This document shows, piece after piece, positions 7,660 to 14,340 of a DNA stretch of 14,852 nucleotides. Numbering within the stretch: position 1 is the stretch's first letter; every line of letters begins with the position of its first letter. The DNA is from JBDKTH01 sp964558295 (GTDB taxonomy: Bacteria; Planctomycetota; Planctomycetia; Pirellulales; Thermoguttaceae). The translations under genes were made by a program, and so were the position numbers. The notes under the pieces were generated by a model, which was not told the DNA's origin, did no database searches, and worked only from the letters and a program-made list of their open reading frames with translations. Location: positions 1-14,852 of the forward strand of contig CAZLDQ010000145.1 of the NCBI GenBank assembly GCA_964558295.1, written 5' to 3'.

Positions 7660-8319
7660 ATGAACTATTTCGCCCACGCCTACCGCTTTCTCGACGACCC
7701 CTATTTTGTGGCTGGTACAGGGGTCCCCGACTGGTTGACTGTGGTCGATCGGCCCGTCCGGGTGCGCTTGCGCCAGGCCGTTCCGTTAGCCGAAGATCCC
7801 GACCCCCGCACCGCCTCCGTCGTCCAGGGAATTATCCAGCATCTGCGCGACGATGCCCGCTTTCACGAGACTCGGGCGTTCACGGAACTCTGCCTCCAAT
7901 TGACCACCATGGCGCGCGACCTCTTGGGGGCCGACGCGAGTTTCCGTCCCAGCTTCCTTGGCCATTTGTTGGTCGAAGTGCTCTTGGACGCCAGCCTGAT
8001 CGGTCAACACCCCGACCTCCTGAAAACCTACTATCAGCTCCTCGACACCGTTGATGGCCGCCTCGTCCAAGGAGTCGTCAATCGTATGGCCACCCGCCCA
8101 ACCGTGCGATTGGCCTGGATGATCGAGCGATTCTGCCAGGCGCGCGTCCTGTGGGATTACCTGGAGGACGCCAAACTGCTGGTGCGGCTCAACCAAATCA
8201 TGCACCGCGTCGGCCTCGGCCAGTTGCCCGACGAGTTCCACCATCTCCTCCCCGACGCCCGCCGCTTGGTCAGTGCCCGCCAAGACGAGTTGTTGGAAGC
8301 GGTCGGCAGTCGGCCATAG
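7660..8319 (+). CDS. Acyl-carrier-protein phosphodiesterase-like protein (tentative)
   Basis: 219-residue, mostly helical, soluble protein. The opening MNYFAHAYRFLDD followed by AGTGVPDWL (18-26) matches the pattern of the AcpH/DUF479 family (M-N-F/Y-x-A-H-x-x, then a G-x-x-x-D segment). A second region VVQGIIQHLRDDARFHETRA (54-73) and GHLLVEVLLD (101-110) have the spaced His/Asp residues seen in that family's metal-binding helical fold. AcpH removes the 4'-phosphopantetheine arm from acyl carrier protein; whether this protein does so is unproven. It starts 9 bases after the UroD-like gene, with a GGACGG stretch abutting the ATG. Its last codons run into a GGCAG-rich repeat, so the C-terminal end may be recently altered. 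The gene is likely real; the function is a weak resemblance. Confidence 0.55.
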   Translation: MNYFAHAYRFLDDPYFVAGTGVPDWLTVVDRPVRVRLRQAVPLAEDPDPRTASVVQGIIQHLRDDARFHETRAFTELCLQLTTMARDLLGADASFRPSFLGHLLVEVLLDASLIGQHPDLLKTYYQLLDTVDGRLVQGVVNRMATRPTVRLAWMIERFCQARVLWDYLEDAKLLVRLNQIMHRVGLGQLPDEFHHLLPDARRLVSARQDELLEAVGSRP

Positions 8320-8430
8320 GCAGCAGGCAGTCCCCGGCCCCCCGCAAGATTCGACCACCCCACTACTATTTCCCCCTCTCCGTTTCGTTTATACTCTACT
8401 TCTGCGTACTGCCCACTGCCCACTGCGCCC
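8305..8430. repeat. Inverted heptamer-spaced GGCAG / ACTGCCC repeats
   Basis: GGCAG(T/C) occurs at 8305, 8319 and 8326 (spacing 14 and 7). ACTGCCC occurs at 8408 and 8415, with a variant at 8422. The two clusters are reverse complements, flank the spacer before the epimerase gene and could pair. The left cluster supplies the last codons and stop of the preceding gene. Confidence 0.55.
8390..8395 (+). promoter_or_regulatory. Possible -10 box for the epimerase gene
   Basis: TATACT lies 48 bases before the ATG at 8444, inside a pyrimidine-rich stretch; the expected leader is about 42 bases. No convincing -35 is seen at 16-18 bases upstream, so this rests on one hexamer. Confidence 0.25.
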
Positions 8431-8443
8431 AAGGAGAACCTCC

Positions 8444-9295
8444 ATGCGATTCGGCTTGAACCTGCTGCTGTGGTCCGACACGCTCCACGATCAGATCCTC
8501 CCGATTCTCGACGAGATCAAGCAAATCGGCTACGACGTCGTGGAAGTGCCGATCTTCGAGCTCGATGTGGATAAGTATGCCAAGTGGGGCAAGCGGTTAG
8601 ACGACGTGGGTTTAGCCCGCACAGGCGTGACGATCCGCGGCGGCGCCGACAACCCAATCAGCGCGGATCCCAAAATCCGCCGGCAAGGCGTGGAGAACAA
8701 CAAGCGGGCCCTCGACTGTGCCCAGGCCGCCGGCTGCGAAGCCCTCGTCGGCCCCTATCATTCGGCGATCGGGGAGTTCAGCGGCCAGGGCCCGACGGCC
8801 GACGAGTGGAAGCGGGGCGTGGAAAGCATGCGGGAAGTCGCCGAACATGCCGCCCAGGCCGGCGTGACGCTCGGGCTGGAATATCTCAACCGGTTCGAGT
8901 GCTACTTCCTCAACTCGGCCGCCGACGGCGCTCGGTTCTGCCGCGACGTGAACCATCCGAACTGCAAAATGATGTACGACACGTTCCACTCCCACATCGA
9001 GGAGAAGAACACCGTCGAGGCCATTCGATCCCTCAAGGACTGCCTGGCGCACGTTCACATCTCGGAAAACGACCGCAGCACTCCCGGCCAAGGCAACGTC
9101 CGCTGGGCCGAGACCTTCGACACCCTCAAGGAAATCGGCTACGACAACCTGATGGTCGTTGAGGCCTTTGGCTTGGCGTTGGAGAAGATCGTCGCCGCCA
9201 CCAAAATCTGGCGTCGCATGTACCAAAACGAACACCAATTGGCCAGCGACGCCCTGAAATTCATGAAGTCCGAAGTGGCCAAACGCTGGAAGTAG
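8444..9295 (+). CDS. Sugar 3-epimerase-like TIM barrel (tagatose/allulose 3-epimerase family)
   Basis: 283-residue soluble protein of the xylose-isomerase-like TIM-barrel superfamily. The four metal ligands of ketose 3-epimerases are visible: E146 in GLEYLNRFE, D179 in MMYDTFHSHIEE, H205 in AHVHISEND and E240 in VVEAF. Their spacing (33, 26, 35) equals that of Pseudomonas cichorii D-tagatose 3-epimerase (E152, D185, H211, E246). R211 follows the His ligand, as in that enzyme's substrate-binding HxxExxR pattern. The likely reaction is C3 epimerisation of a free ketose using Mn2+ or Co2+; the exact sugar cannot be told, and inosose-type relatives are possible. The ATG at 8444 has an excellent ribosome site, AAGGAG, 7-8 bases upstream. 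It follows the AcpH-like gene after 124 bases of repeats and is followed closely by the scpB promoter. Confidence 0.85.
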   Translation: MRFGLNLLLWSDTLHDQILPILDEIKQIGYDVVEVPIFELDVDKYAKWGKRLDDVGLARTGVTIRGGADNPISADPKIRRQGVENNKRALDCAQAAGCEALVGPYHSAIGEFSGQGPTADEWKRGVESMREVAEHAAQAGVTLGLEYLNRFECYFLNSAADGARFCRDVNHPNCKMMYDTFHSHIEEKNTVEAIRSLKDCLAHVHISENDRSTPGQGNVRWAETFDTLKEIGYDNLMVVEAFGLALEKIVAATKIWRRMYQNEHQLASDALKFMKSEVAKRWK

Positions 9296-9302
9296 TTTGC
9301 CC

Positions 9303-9332
9303 TTGCCGCCAGCAGTCGGGCCCGCGTATAGT
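9303..9332 (+). promoter_or_regulatory. Promoter giving a leaderless scpB transcript
   Basis: TTGCCG (9303-9308), 18-base spacer, TATAGT (9327-9332). Transcription would begin 6-7 bases after the -10, that is at or next to the A of the scpB ATG (9339). There is no purine-rich ribosome site in the few bases between, which agrees with a leaderless message. Confidence 0.5.
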
Positions 9333-9338
9333 GCATCT

Positions 9339-10106
9339 ATGGCAAGTGCACCTGAGCAGCCCTCAGAACCACAGCGGCAAGGGATCTCCTTTTCGGCCCT
9401 GAGCGAGGCCTTCGCCCGCGCCATGGGACGGCGGAAGAAGCCCGAGGCCAAACCGCCGGACGAGAAACCCGCGGCGGAAGAGACCGCCCCCACTTCACCC
9501 TTAGCCGAAGAAGCCCCCGCCGTTGAGGGGAGCGAGTCTGATCCTCTCGACGTGGAACTGGCCGACGATACGGAGGATCCATGCCAACTCTGCCCCCGGT
9601 CGATCCTCGAAGCGATGCTCTTTGTCGGCAACCTCCAGAATGAACCGCTGACCAGCGCCCAGGCCGCGGACCTGATGCGGGGCGTCACTCCCGAAGAGAT
9701 CCCCGACTTAGTCGACGAGTTGAATCAGCGCTACACGGCCAATGGAGCCCCCTACCAGATCATCAGTGAAGGGGCCGGCTATCGGCTTACACTCCGTCCG
9801 GCGTTTTACGACGTGCGGGACCGGTTCTATGGCCGCGTCCGCGAAGCGCGGCTCTCGCAGGCCGCCGTCGACGTCCTGGCAATCGTCGCCTACCGCCAGC
9901 CGATCACCGCCGAGGAGATCAACAAGATTCGAGGAAAACCGACGGCCGGGGTCCTCTCCCAACTGGTCCGCCGTCAGCTCGTCTGCATCCATCGCCCAGG
10001 CCAACGACAGCCCCCTATTTACCGCACCACGAGCCGCTTCTTGGAACTGTTCGGCTTGGAAAGCCTAGAAGATCTCCCTCAAGCTGAGGATATCGACAGC
10101 CACTAG
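9339..10106 (+). CDS. scpB: Segregation and condensation protein B
   Basis: ScpB forms the SMC-ScpAB condensin with kleisin ScpA and SMC and helps chromosome segregation in the cytoplasm. The 255-residue product has the two winged-helix domains: first RSILEAMLFVGNLQNEPLTS (87-106) through GAGYRLTLRPAF (145-156), second LSQAAVDVLAIVAYRQPIT (172-190) with EINKIRGK (193-200) and PIYRTTSRFLELFGL (226-240). About 85 residues precede the first domain. They are rich in Pro, Glu, Ala and Lys, probably disordered, and make the protein longer than the usual 180-200. An ATG at 9339 fits the -10 box; in-frame TTG codons further upstream overlap the promoter and are less likely. scpA and smc are not in the window. 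Confidence 0.9.
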   Translation: MASAPEQPSEPQRQGISFSALSEAFARAMGRRKKPEAKPPDEKPAAEETAPTSPLAEEAPAVEGSESDPLDVELADDTEDPCQLCPRSILEAMLFVGNLQNEPLTSAQAADLMRGVTPEEIPDLVDELNQRYTANGAPYQIISEGAGYRLTLRPAFYDVRDRFYGRVREARLSQAAVDVLAIVAYRQPITAEEINKIRGKPTAGVLSQLVRRQLVCIHRPGQRQPPIYRTTSRFLELFGLESLEDLPQAEDIDSH

Positions 10107-10172
10107 GGCTATCGCACGAGTCTCTCTCCGCGACGGCTTCTCTGCTTGCTTGCCCTAAATACCTACCCTCCA

Positions 10173-10203
10173 TTGCTTTGCGTTCTCTGCGCCTAGGCGG
10201 TTT
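10173..10203. repeat. Dispersed GCGCAGAGAACGCAAAG-type repeat
   Basis: The complement reads AACCGCCTAGGCGCAGAG followed by AACGCAAAGCAA. Short runs of this kind (CGCAAAG, GCGCAGAG, AACCGCC) recur between genes in several bacterial phyla. Only one copy lies in this window, so membership in a family rests on recall. Confidence 0.4.
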
Positions 10204-10210
10204 ACCCCTC

Positions 10211-10248
10211 TACCTTCGTCCATTTATTGCTTCCAGCGAAGGTATTTT
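10211..10248 (+). terminator. Probable terminator downstream of scpB
   Basis: TACCTTCG (10211-10218) and CGAAGGTA (10237-10244) form a perfect 8-bp stem with an 18-base loop, followed at once by TTTT (10245-10248). The loop is long and the T-run short, so termination may be weak. Confidence 0.45.
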
Positions 10249-10424
10249 AAGACCACCCCCCCGTTTTATCGAAGGATTACGGCCTGCACCATACCACTAC
10301 CAATCCCACAGAAACGTCCCCTCTTCTCCATCTTGCGCTGTTTAACTCGCACCCTCAAAAGCAGCGCAGACGCTCCGGCCCCGCGTTGTTAAAATTGGTA
10401 GAGTCTCGCCGCTGGAAGGAGAGC

Positions 10425-10493
10425 ATGGCTGGCGGCGCCGGAGTTGGTCCGGTTGGTTCGACGGCGGTCCATTTTGGAGTCATTGGCCTTTGA
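10425..10493 (+). CDS. Possible 22-residue leader ORF upstream of rpe
   Basis: An ATG at 10425 with a strong but close ribosome site (GGAAGGAG, 3 bases from the ATG) opens a 22-codon frame ending TGA, rich in Gly and Val. The rpe ATG at 10582 has no clear ribosome site of its own, so this short frame may be the real entry point of ribosomes, a leader peptide, or a chance reading frame. No attenuator-like codon run is seen. The 88 bases between its stop and rpe show no other feature. Confidence 0.25.
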   Translation: MAGGAGVGPVGSTAVHFGVIGL

Positions 10494-10581
10494 GCAGGCG
10501 GGGAACCCCCGTCTGGGCACCTATCGCAACACAGCATCGTTAGTCCGCCCTCGTGCTCTCATTGTCCTGGTTCTCTACCGT

Positions 10582-11286
10582 ATGGACGTTTCCGCATTAT
10601 CTGCTCAATTACACGCTGCCGTTCCACTGATTGGGCCCTCGCTGTTGGCGGCCGATTTCGGTCATTTGGCCGACGAGATTGAAGCCCTCGAAGCCGCCGG
10701 CGCTGAGATTCTCCATATTGACGTGATGGACGGCCACTTCGTGCCGAACCTGAGTTTCGGCGTACCGGTGATCCAAACCGTGCGCCGGCTGACGAAGTTG
10801 CCGCTGGACGTCCACCTGATGATCTCCAACCCTGCTCGTTATCTGGAGATCTATCGCCAGGCCGGGGCGGATCTGTTGACAATCCACATCGAGGCCGTCC
10901 CCGAGCCGCGGGAATTGCTCCGGAAGATTCGTGCTCTCGGGGCCATTCCCGGTCTATCGTTGAATCCGCCAACGCCGGTCACCACGCTGGCTCCCTATTT
11001 GGACGAAGTGGAACTGGTGCTGGTGATGAGTGTGATGCCCGGCTTTGGCGGCCAAACGTTCCAGGCCGTGGCCTTGGAAAAGCTTCGCTGGCTGCGGGCC
11101 CATGCCCGGCCGGAGGTATTGCTCTCGGTCGATGGCGGCGTCAACACCGAAACGATCGGCCCGTGTGTCCGTGCCGGCGCAGGACTTTGTGTGACGGGGA
11201 CAGCCCTGCTGGGCAGTGACGACTACCAGAAGCGTCTGGCCGAACTGCGTGGCTTGGCCCTGTCTCCCAACGACGTACAGGTCTGA
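10582..11286 (+). CDS. rpe: Ribulose-phosphate 3-epimerase
   Basis: Interconverts D-ribulose 5-phosphate and D-xylulose 5-phosphate in the pentose phosphate pathway. The 234-residue TIM barrel has all family marks: IGPSLLAADFGHL (17-29), HIDVMDGHFVPNLSFG (45-60), DVHLM (76-80), VMSVMPGFGGQTF (148-160) and SVDGGVN (182-188). The metal ligands H45, D47, H78 and D184 are present. The ATG at 10582 leaves about 17 residues before the first strand, somewhat longer than usual. The frame is open further upstream, but that part lacks similarity to the family. There is no clear ribosome site here. The next gene begins two bases after the stop, so rpe, the phosphatase homologue and probably accD are co-transcribed. 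Confidence 0.92.
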   Translation: MDVSALSAQLHAAVPLIGPSLLAADFGHLADEIEALEAAGAEILHIDVMDGHFVPNLSFGVPVIQTVRRLTKLPLDVHLMISNPARYLEIYRQAGADLLTIHIEAVPEPRELLRKIRALGAIPGLSLNPPTPVTTLAPYLDEVELVLVMSVMPGFGGQTFQAVALEKLRWLRAHARPEVLLSVDGGVNTETIGPCVRAGAGLCVTGTALLGSDDYQKRLAELRGLALSPNDVQV

Positions 11287-11288
11287 TC

Positions 11289-11870
11289 ATGGTACAGATT
11301 GTTCTCATTCGCCCGGGAAGCACCGACTACGATCAGCAGCGGCGCATTCAAGGCACCCTTGACGTGCCGCTCAATGCGGAAGGCAGCAGCGAGGTCGCTC
11401 GGATGATCGAGGAGCTTCACGACTTGAAGCTGGAAGTCCTCTACACGTCCGCCAGCCAGCCCTCGTTGCAGACGGCCGAAGCCATGGCCGACGCGCTGGG
11501 AATCAAGCTCAAGAAGCTCGACCAGATGGAGAATCTGAATTTCGGTTTGTGGCAAGGGATGCAGATCGACGAGGTCCGCCTGAAGCAGCCGAAAGTCTAT
11601 CGTCAGTGGCAGGAAATGCCCCAAAACATCTGCCCGCCTGAAGGCGAGATGCTCAGTGAAGCCGAAGAGCGCGTTCGCACCGCAATGAGCAAGTTGCTCA
11701 AACGCCACAAGGAAGGCATTGTGGGGGTCGTCGTCCCCGAACCTCTGGCGACCCTCGTGCGCCGCTTCATTACTCAGGGAGAACTGGGCGACCTTTGGAA
11801 AGTTACCGCCGAGCATGGCCGTTGGGAAGTGCTCGAAACCGCCCCGGCCACCGTGGCGGAAAGCAGTTGA
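11289..11870 (+). CDS. Histidine-phosphatase-fold protein lacking catalytic residues
   Basis: 193-residue protein with the phosphoglycerate-mutase-like (histidine phosphatase) fold. The frame of the family is clear: VLIRPGSTDYDQQRRIQG (5-22) replaces the usual LIRHGET, followed by DVPLNAEG (25-32), LYTSASQPSLQTAEAMA (51-67), MENLNFGLWQGM (80-91), PPEGEMLSEAEERV (116-129) and GVVVPEPLATLVRRF (146-160). The phosphorylated His of R-H-G is P9. The second Arg, in the segment before QTA, is P58. The second His of V-x-H-G is P150. R8 and E81 remain. Phosphatase or mutase activity by the normal mechanism is therefore not expected; a binding or regulatory role is an inference. It lies two bases after rpe and 80 bases before accD. 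I recall similar RPG-type proteins in planctomycetes, which would mean the changes are old and not a sequencing error. Confidence 0.8.
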   Translation: MVQIVLIRPGSTDYDQQRRIQGTLDVPLNAEGSSEVARMIEELHDLKLEVLYTSASQPSLQTAEAMADALGIKLKKLDQMENLNFGLWQGMQIDEVRLKQPKVYRQWQEMPQNICPPEGEMLSEAEERVRTAMSKLLKRHKEGIVGVVVPEPLATLVRRFITQGELGDLWKVTAEHGRWEVLETAPATVAESS

Positions 11871-11950
11871 CCGGACGACGTATTTCTCGGGTCCACCCCG
11901 TTGGGCCCGATGGACCAAACGATGGACACGTGACCACTTGCGGGGATGAT

Positions 11951-12802
11951 ATGTCAGCCACCAATCCCGATTCGCGAACCTGGCGGAATCTGATCAAACA
12001 TACCAAACGGGGCGTCCCCGAAGGACTCTGGAAGCGCTGCCCCGGCTGCCAACAGACGATCTTCCGCAAGGAAGTCGATCGCCGCCAGGGCGTCTGCCCG
12101 GAGTGCGACTACCACTGGTATGTCCCCGCCCGCGAACGCATCAACCAACTGCTGGACGAAGGCACCTTCGAGGAATGGGATGCCGATCTCACCCCGGCCG
12201 ATCCCCTCGGCTTTGTCGACAAACGCCCCTACCGCGAGCGGCTCATCGCGGAGCAGGCCCGCACAGGACTCCGCGACGCGGCCGTCACCGGCACGGGCAT
12301 GATTCGCGCGCGTCGCGTGGCCTTCGGCGTAACCGACTCCTCTTTTATCATGGGAAGCATGGGCTCCGTCGTCGGTGAGAAGCTCACCCGGCTCACCGAA
12401 CGGGCCACCGAACAGCAGTTGCCCTTGATCATCATCTCCGGCTCCGGCGGCGGCGCACGGATGCACGAGGGCGTATTATCCCTGATGCAGATGGCCAAGG
12501 TCTCCGCGGCCCTCGCCCGCTTCGACCAGGCCGGCGGCCTGTTCATCTCCGTGTTGACCAACCCGACGATGGGCGGTGTCGCCGCCAGCTTTGCCGCCTT
12601 AGGCGATTTGGTCTTCGCCGAGCCGAAAGCGCTGATCGGCTTCGCCGGCCCGCGCACCATTAAGGCGACGCTCCGCATTGAGTTGCCCAAAGGTTTTCAG
12701 ACCAGCGAGTTCCTCCTGGAGCACGGATTCGTCGACCGGATCGTCCGCCGTCCCGATCTAAAGAGCGAGCTGGCCCGCGCGATTGACTACTGCGGAAAGT
12801 AG
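11951..12802 (+). CDS. accD: Acetyl-CoA carboxylase carboxyltransferase subunit beta
   Basis: With AccA it moves carboxyl from carboxybiotin on AccB to acetyl-CoA, making malonyl-CoA for fatty-acid synthesis. The 283-residue product has the N-terminal four-cysteine zinc site (C30, C33, C49, C52 in CPGC ... CPEC) typical of AccD, then the crotonase-like core. That core shows DSSFIMGSMGSVVGEKL (137-153), SGSGGGARMHEG (172-183), SVLTNPTMGGVAASFA (204-219) and IGFAGPRTI (237-245). Length is normal. The ATG at 11951 has GGGGA 4 bases upstream and begins just before the zinc domain. An open frame extends upstream to 11795 but overlaps the preceding gene. accA is not nearby; a tandem hairpin array follows the stop. 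Confidence 0.95.
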   Translation: MSATNPDSRTWRNLIKHTKRGVPEGLWKRCPGCQQTIFRKEVDRRQGVCPECDYHWYVPARERINQLLDEGTFEEWDADLTPADPLGFVDKRPYRERLIAEQARTGLRDAAVTGTGMIRARRVAFGVTDSSFIMGSMGSVVGEKLTRLTERATEQQLPLIIISGSGGGARMHEGVLSLMQMAKVSAALARFDQAGGLFISVLTNPTMGGVAASFAALGDLVFAEPKALIGFAGPRTIKATLRIELPKGFQTSEFLLEHGFVDRIVRRPDLKSELARAIDYCGK

Positions 12803-12809
12803 CCCTCCG

Positions 12810-12948
12810 GCTTGTGCACCGCGAACCAGATATCCTGCCTGGCTGTAGCATAAGCGTCCCGCTTGTGCACCACGAACCAGGCATCGTGCCTGGCCGTAGC
12901 ATAAGCGTCCCGCTTGTGCACCGCGAACCAGGCATCCTGCCTGGCCGT
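12810..12948 (+). repeat. 51-bp tandem hairpin array A after accD
   Basis: Nearly three copies with a period of 51 bp begin at 12810, 12861 and 12912 (each starts GCTTGTGCACC). Every unit carries one perfect stem, CCAGGC-loop-GCCTGG (for example 12877-12893). Successive units are joined by a second stem, CATAAGC-GTCCC-GCTTGTG (12849-12867). All loops are 5 bases of the type (A/G)TC(C/G)(T/C). Because 51 is divisible by three, the array keeps frames open on the minus strand. The array starts 8 bases after the accD stop and may end or protect its transcript. Confidence 0.8.
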
Positions 12949-12966
12949 GCATGCTGCAGCCCATGC

Positions 12967-13163
12967 CTCAGGCAAGATCCCTGAGCGACGCGCACGCGGA
13001 ACGCTCGCCCAGGGCCGCCAGCGAGTCTTGCCAAATCTGGTGCAAGGCATATCTTCCCGACTAGGGAAAATCCCTTAGGGCCCCCGTCTCCCAGCAGGGT
13101 GAAAGAGCCGGGAGGATCCGGCACGCCAAATGCACACATTTGGCAAGAGGAACTCATCTTGCC
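12967..13163. other. Chain of hairpins between array A and the YdjY-type gene
   Basis: No gene is evident. Perfect or near-perfect stems follow one another. A long arm GGCAAGA (12971-12977) with TCTTGCC (13026-13032) encloses CCCTG/CAGGG and AGCG/CGCT. Alternative CTCAGG/CCTGAG lies at 12967-12985. CTAGGG/CCCTTAG lies at 13061-13078. GCCGG/CCGGC lies at 13107-13122. GCCAAAT/ATTTGGC lies at 13125-13144. GGCAAGA/TCTTGCC lies at 13142-13163. The last two share bases 13142-13144 and so exclude each other. No known riboswitch or small-RNA consensus was recognised. Confidence 0.5.
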
Positions 13164-13217
13164 TCCTTCCGATGATGAGGCTTCACAACCTTCTTTCTTG
13201 TTCTGGGAGTCCCTACG

Positions 13218-14027
13218 ATGAGCGGTTTCCCAACTCCAGGGGCGATGCTCCTTCTCCTCGGGACGTGGGCGGCGGCCGTGACGATGCCGCTTCTGGCAAA
13301 GGGGGAGGAAGCACCCCCCGCGCCGTCCTCGGGCACGACTCGCGAGGCCTTCGAGCAGGAAACGGCTCCTGAGGAAGTGGTCGCGCCTGCGGATCTTGGC
13401 CCGCCCTTGGTCGAGCACGTTGACCGGTTGACACGGCTGGATCCCCGCTATCCGGTCTGGGTCGACAAGCAGGCTCAGCAGGTGGTGTTGATCGGCTCGG
13501 TCTGCAAACGGTTCGGACCTCTCGAATTATTTGCCTGTCTGGTCGACACGAAGGAATACGAGTCAATCGTCGCGGTATCGACGACCGCCAGCTTAGTCCA
13601 GGCGGCCCTCTTGGCAGTCGGTGCGAAGCCGGGAAGTCCCGTGAAATATGAGCCGGCGTTTGCCCCGCCCCGCGGCACCGTTGTCGAGATCACCGCGGTG
13701 TGGAAACAAGACGGCCGACAGCGGACCATGCCGGCCCAAGCGTGGGTCCGCCAGGTGGGAACCACCAAGGCCATGGAACAGACTTGGGTCTTCGCCGGTG
13801 GGGCTTTCTGGCGCGACGAGGAGACGAAAAAAGAGACCTTCATCCCCAACACCACCGGCAATCTGATCTGCGTGGCCAACTTCGACGACGCCGTCCTCGA
13901 TGTACCGATCCGCAGCACAACCACCGATACCTCACTATTATTCGAAGCCTTCACCGAACGAATCCCCGAACGCGGCACCCCTGTCACCCTGATCCTTCGC
14001 CCCCAACTAAACACCCCCGGCGAATGA
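13218..14027 (+). CDS. Secreted YdjY-domain-like protein of unknown function
   Basis: 269-residue exported protein. A signal peptide (about 1-28, core AMLLLLGTWAAAVTMPLLA) is followed by a Pro/Glu-rich linker (30-60). The conserved domain includes PVWVDKQAQQVVLIGSVC (79-96), GPLELFACLVDTKEYESIV (100-118), LVQAALLAVGAKPGSPV (126-142), GTVVEITAVWK (153-163), QAWVR (174-178), TWVFAGGAFWRDEETKK (189-205), LICVANFDDAVLDVP (216-230) and a closing LFEAFTERIPERGTPVTLIL (241-260). This layout matches proteins annotated as YdjY-domain in planctomycetes; no reaction is known for them. The ATG at 13218 has GGGAG 8 bases upstream and opens the signal peptide. It is flanked on both sides by repeat-rich non-coding DNA, so it appears to be a single-gene unit. 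Confidence 0.7.
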   Translation: MSGFPTPGAMLLLLGTWAAAVTMPLLAKGEEAPPAPSSGTTREAFEQETAPEEVVAPADLGPPLVEHVDRLTRLDPRYPVWVDKQAQQVVLIGSVCKRFGPLELFACLVDTKEYESIVAVSTTASLVQAALLAVGAKPGSPVKYEPAFAPPRGTVVEITAVWKQDGRQRTMPAQAWVRQVGTTKAMEQTWVFAGGAFWRDEETKKETFIPNTTGNLICVANFDDAVLDVPIRSTTTDTSLLFEAFTERIPERGTPVTLILRPQLNTPGE

Positions 14028-14220
14028 TCCCGCGCCCGGGCGACTCACCCCCTGCCTCCACCGTTCCGCACAGGGGCTCCCAACCCCTTCGGCCCGTATC
14101 GAGGCTTTGCGAGGGCGTTCCCCCTGCTTGACGGTAGTACGCTGCGTCTGTGCCATACTGAACCTCGGGCATTGATCGCATCGGATGCCAGACAACTCGA
14201 TGGCGAAGGAGTGCTTCACC

Positions 14221-14340
14221 ATGTTTGAGCCTACCTGCCCACGAACCGAATGGCGAGAGGAGTTTTTGGGCCAGACGCGAAGAAGCGGTTGCATCGTCCC
14301 GCAACGAGGAGTCCCCTCCCCTGCCCCCTCCCTCAACTGA
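14221..14340 (+). CDS. Possible 39-residue small protein
   Basis: The ATG at 14221 has a textbook ribosome site, AAGGAG (14206-14211), 9 bases upstream, and the frame runs 39 codons to TGA. The product (start MFEPTCPRTEWREEF) has no signal or membrane segment and no known relative. The good start with an undistinguished body suggests either a small protein or the front end of a broken gene. Confidence 0.2.
   Translation: MFEPTCPRTEWREEFLGQTRRSGCIVPQRGVPSPAPSLN

Larger units (their letters stand above)
10107..10424. other. Intergenic region between scpB and the rpe leader
   Basis: No gene is recognised in these 318 bases, which are pyrimidine-rich and lower in GC than their neighbours. They hold the dispersed repeat at 10173-10203, the terminator-like hairpin at 10211-10248 and a possible -10 box (TAAAAT, 10390-10395) for the rpe unit. 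The matching -35 (CAGACG, 10367-10372) fits consensus at only 3 of 6. Confidence 0.5.

Noticed and set aside
12660..13418. 252-codon minus-strand open frame across the end of accD and array A
   Set aside because: It is kept open by the 51-bp repeat (divisible by three), giving a repetitive product; it is also antisense to accD and the YdjY-type gene.
14128..14159. Promoter TTGACG ... CATACT
   Set aside because: The spacing is 20 bases, outside the usual range, and no convincing gene follows.
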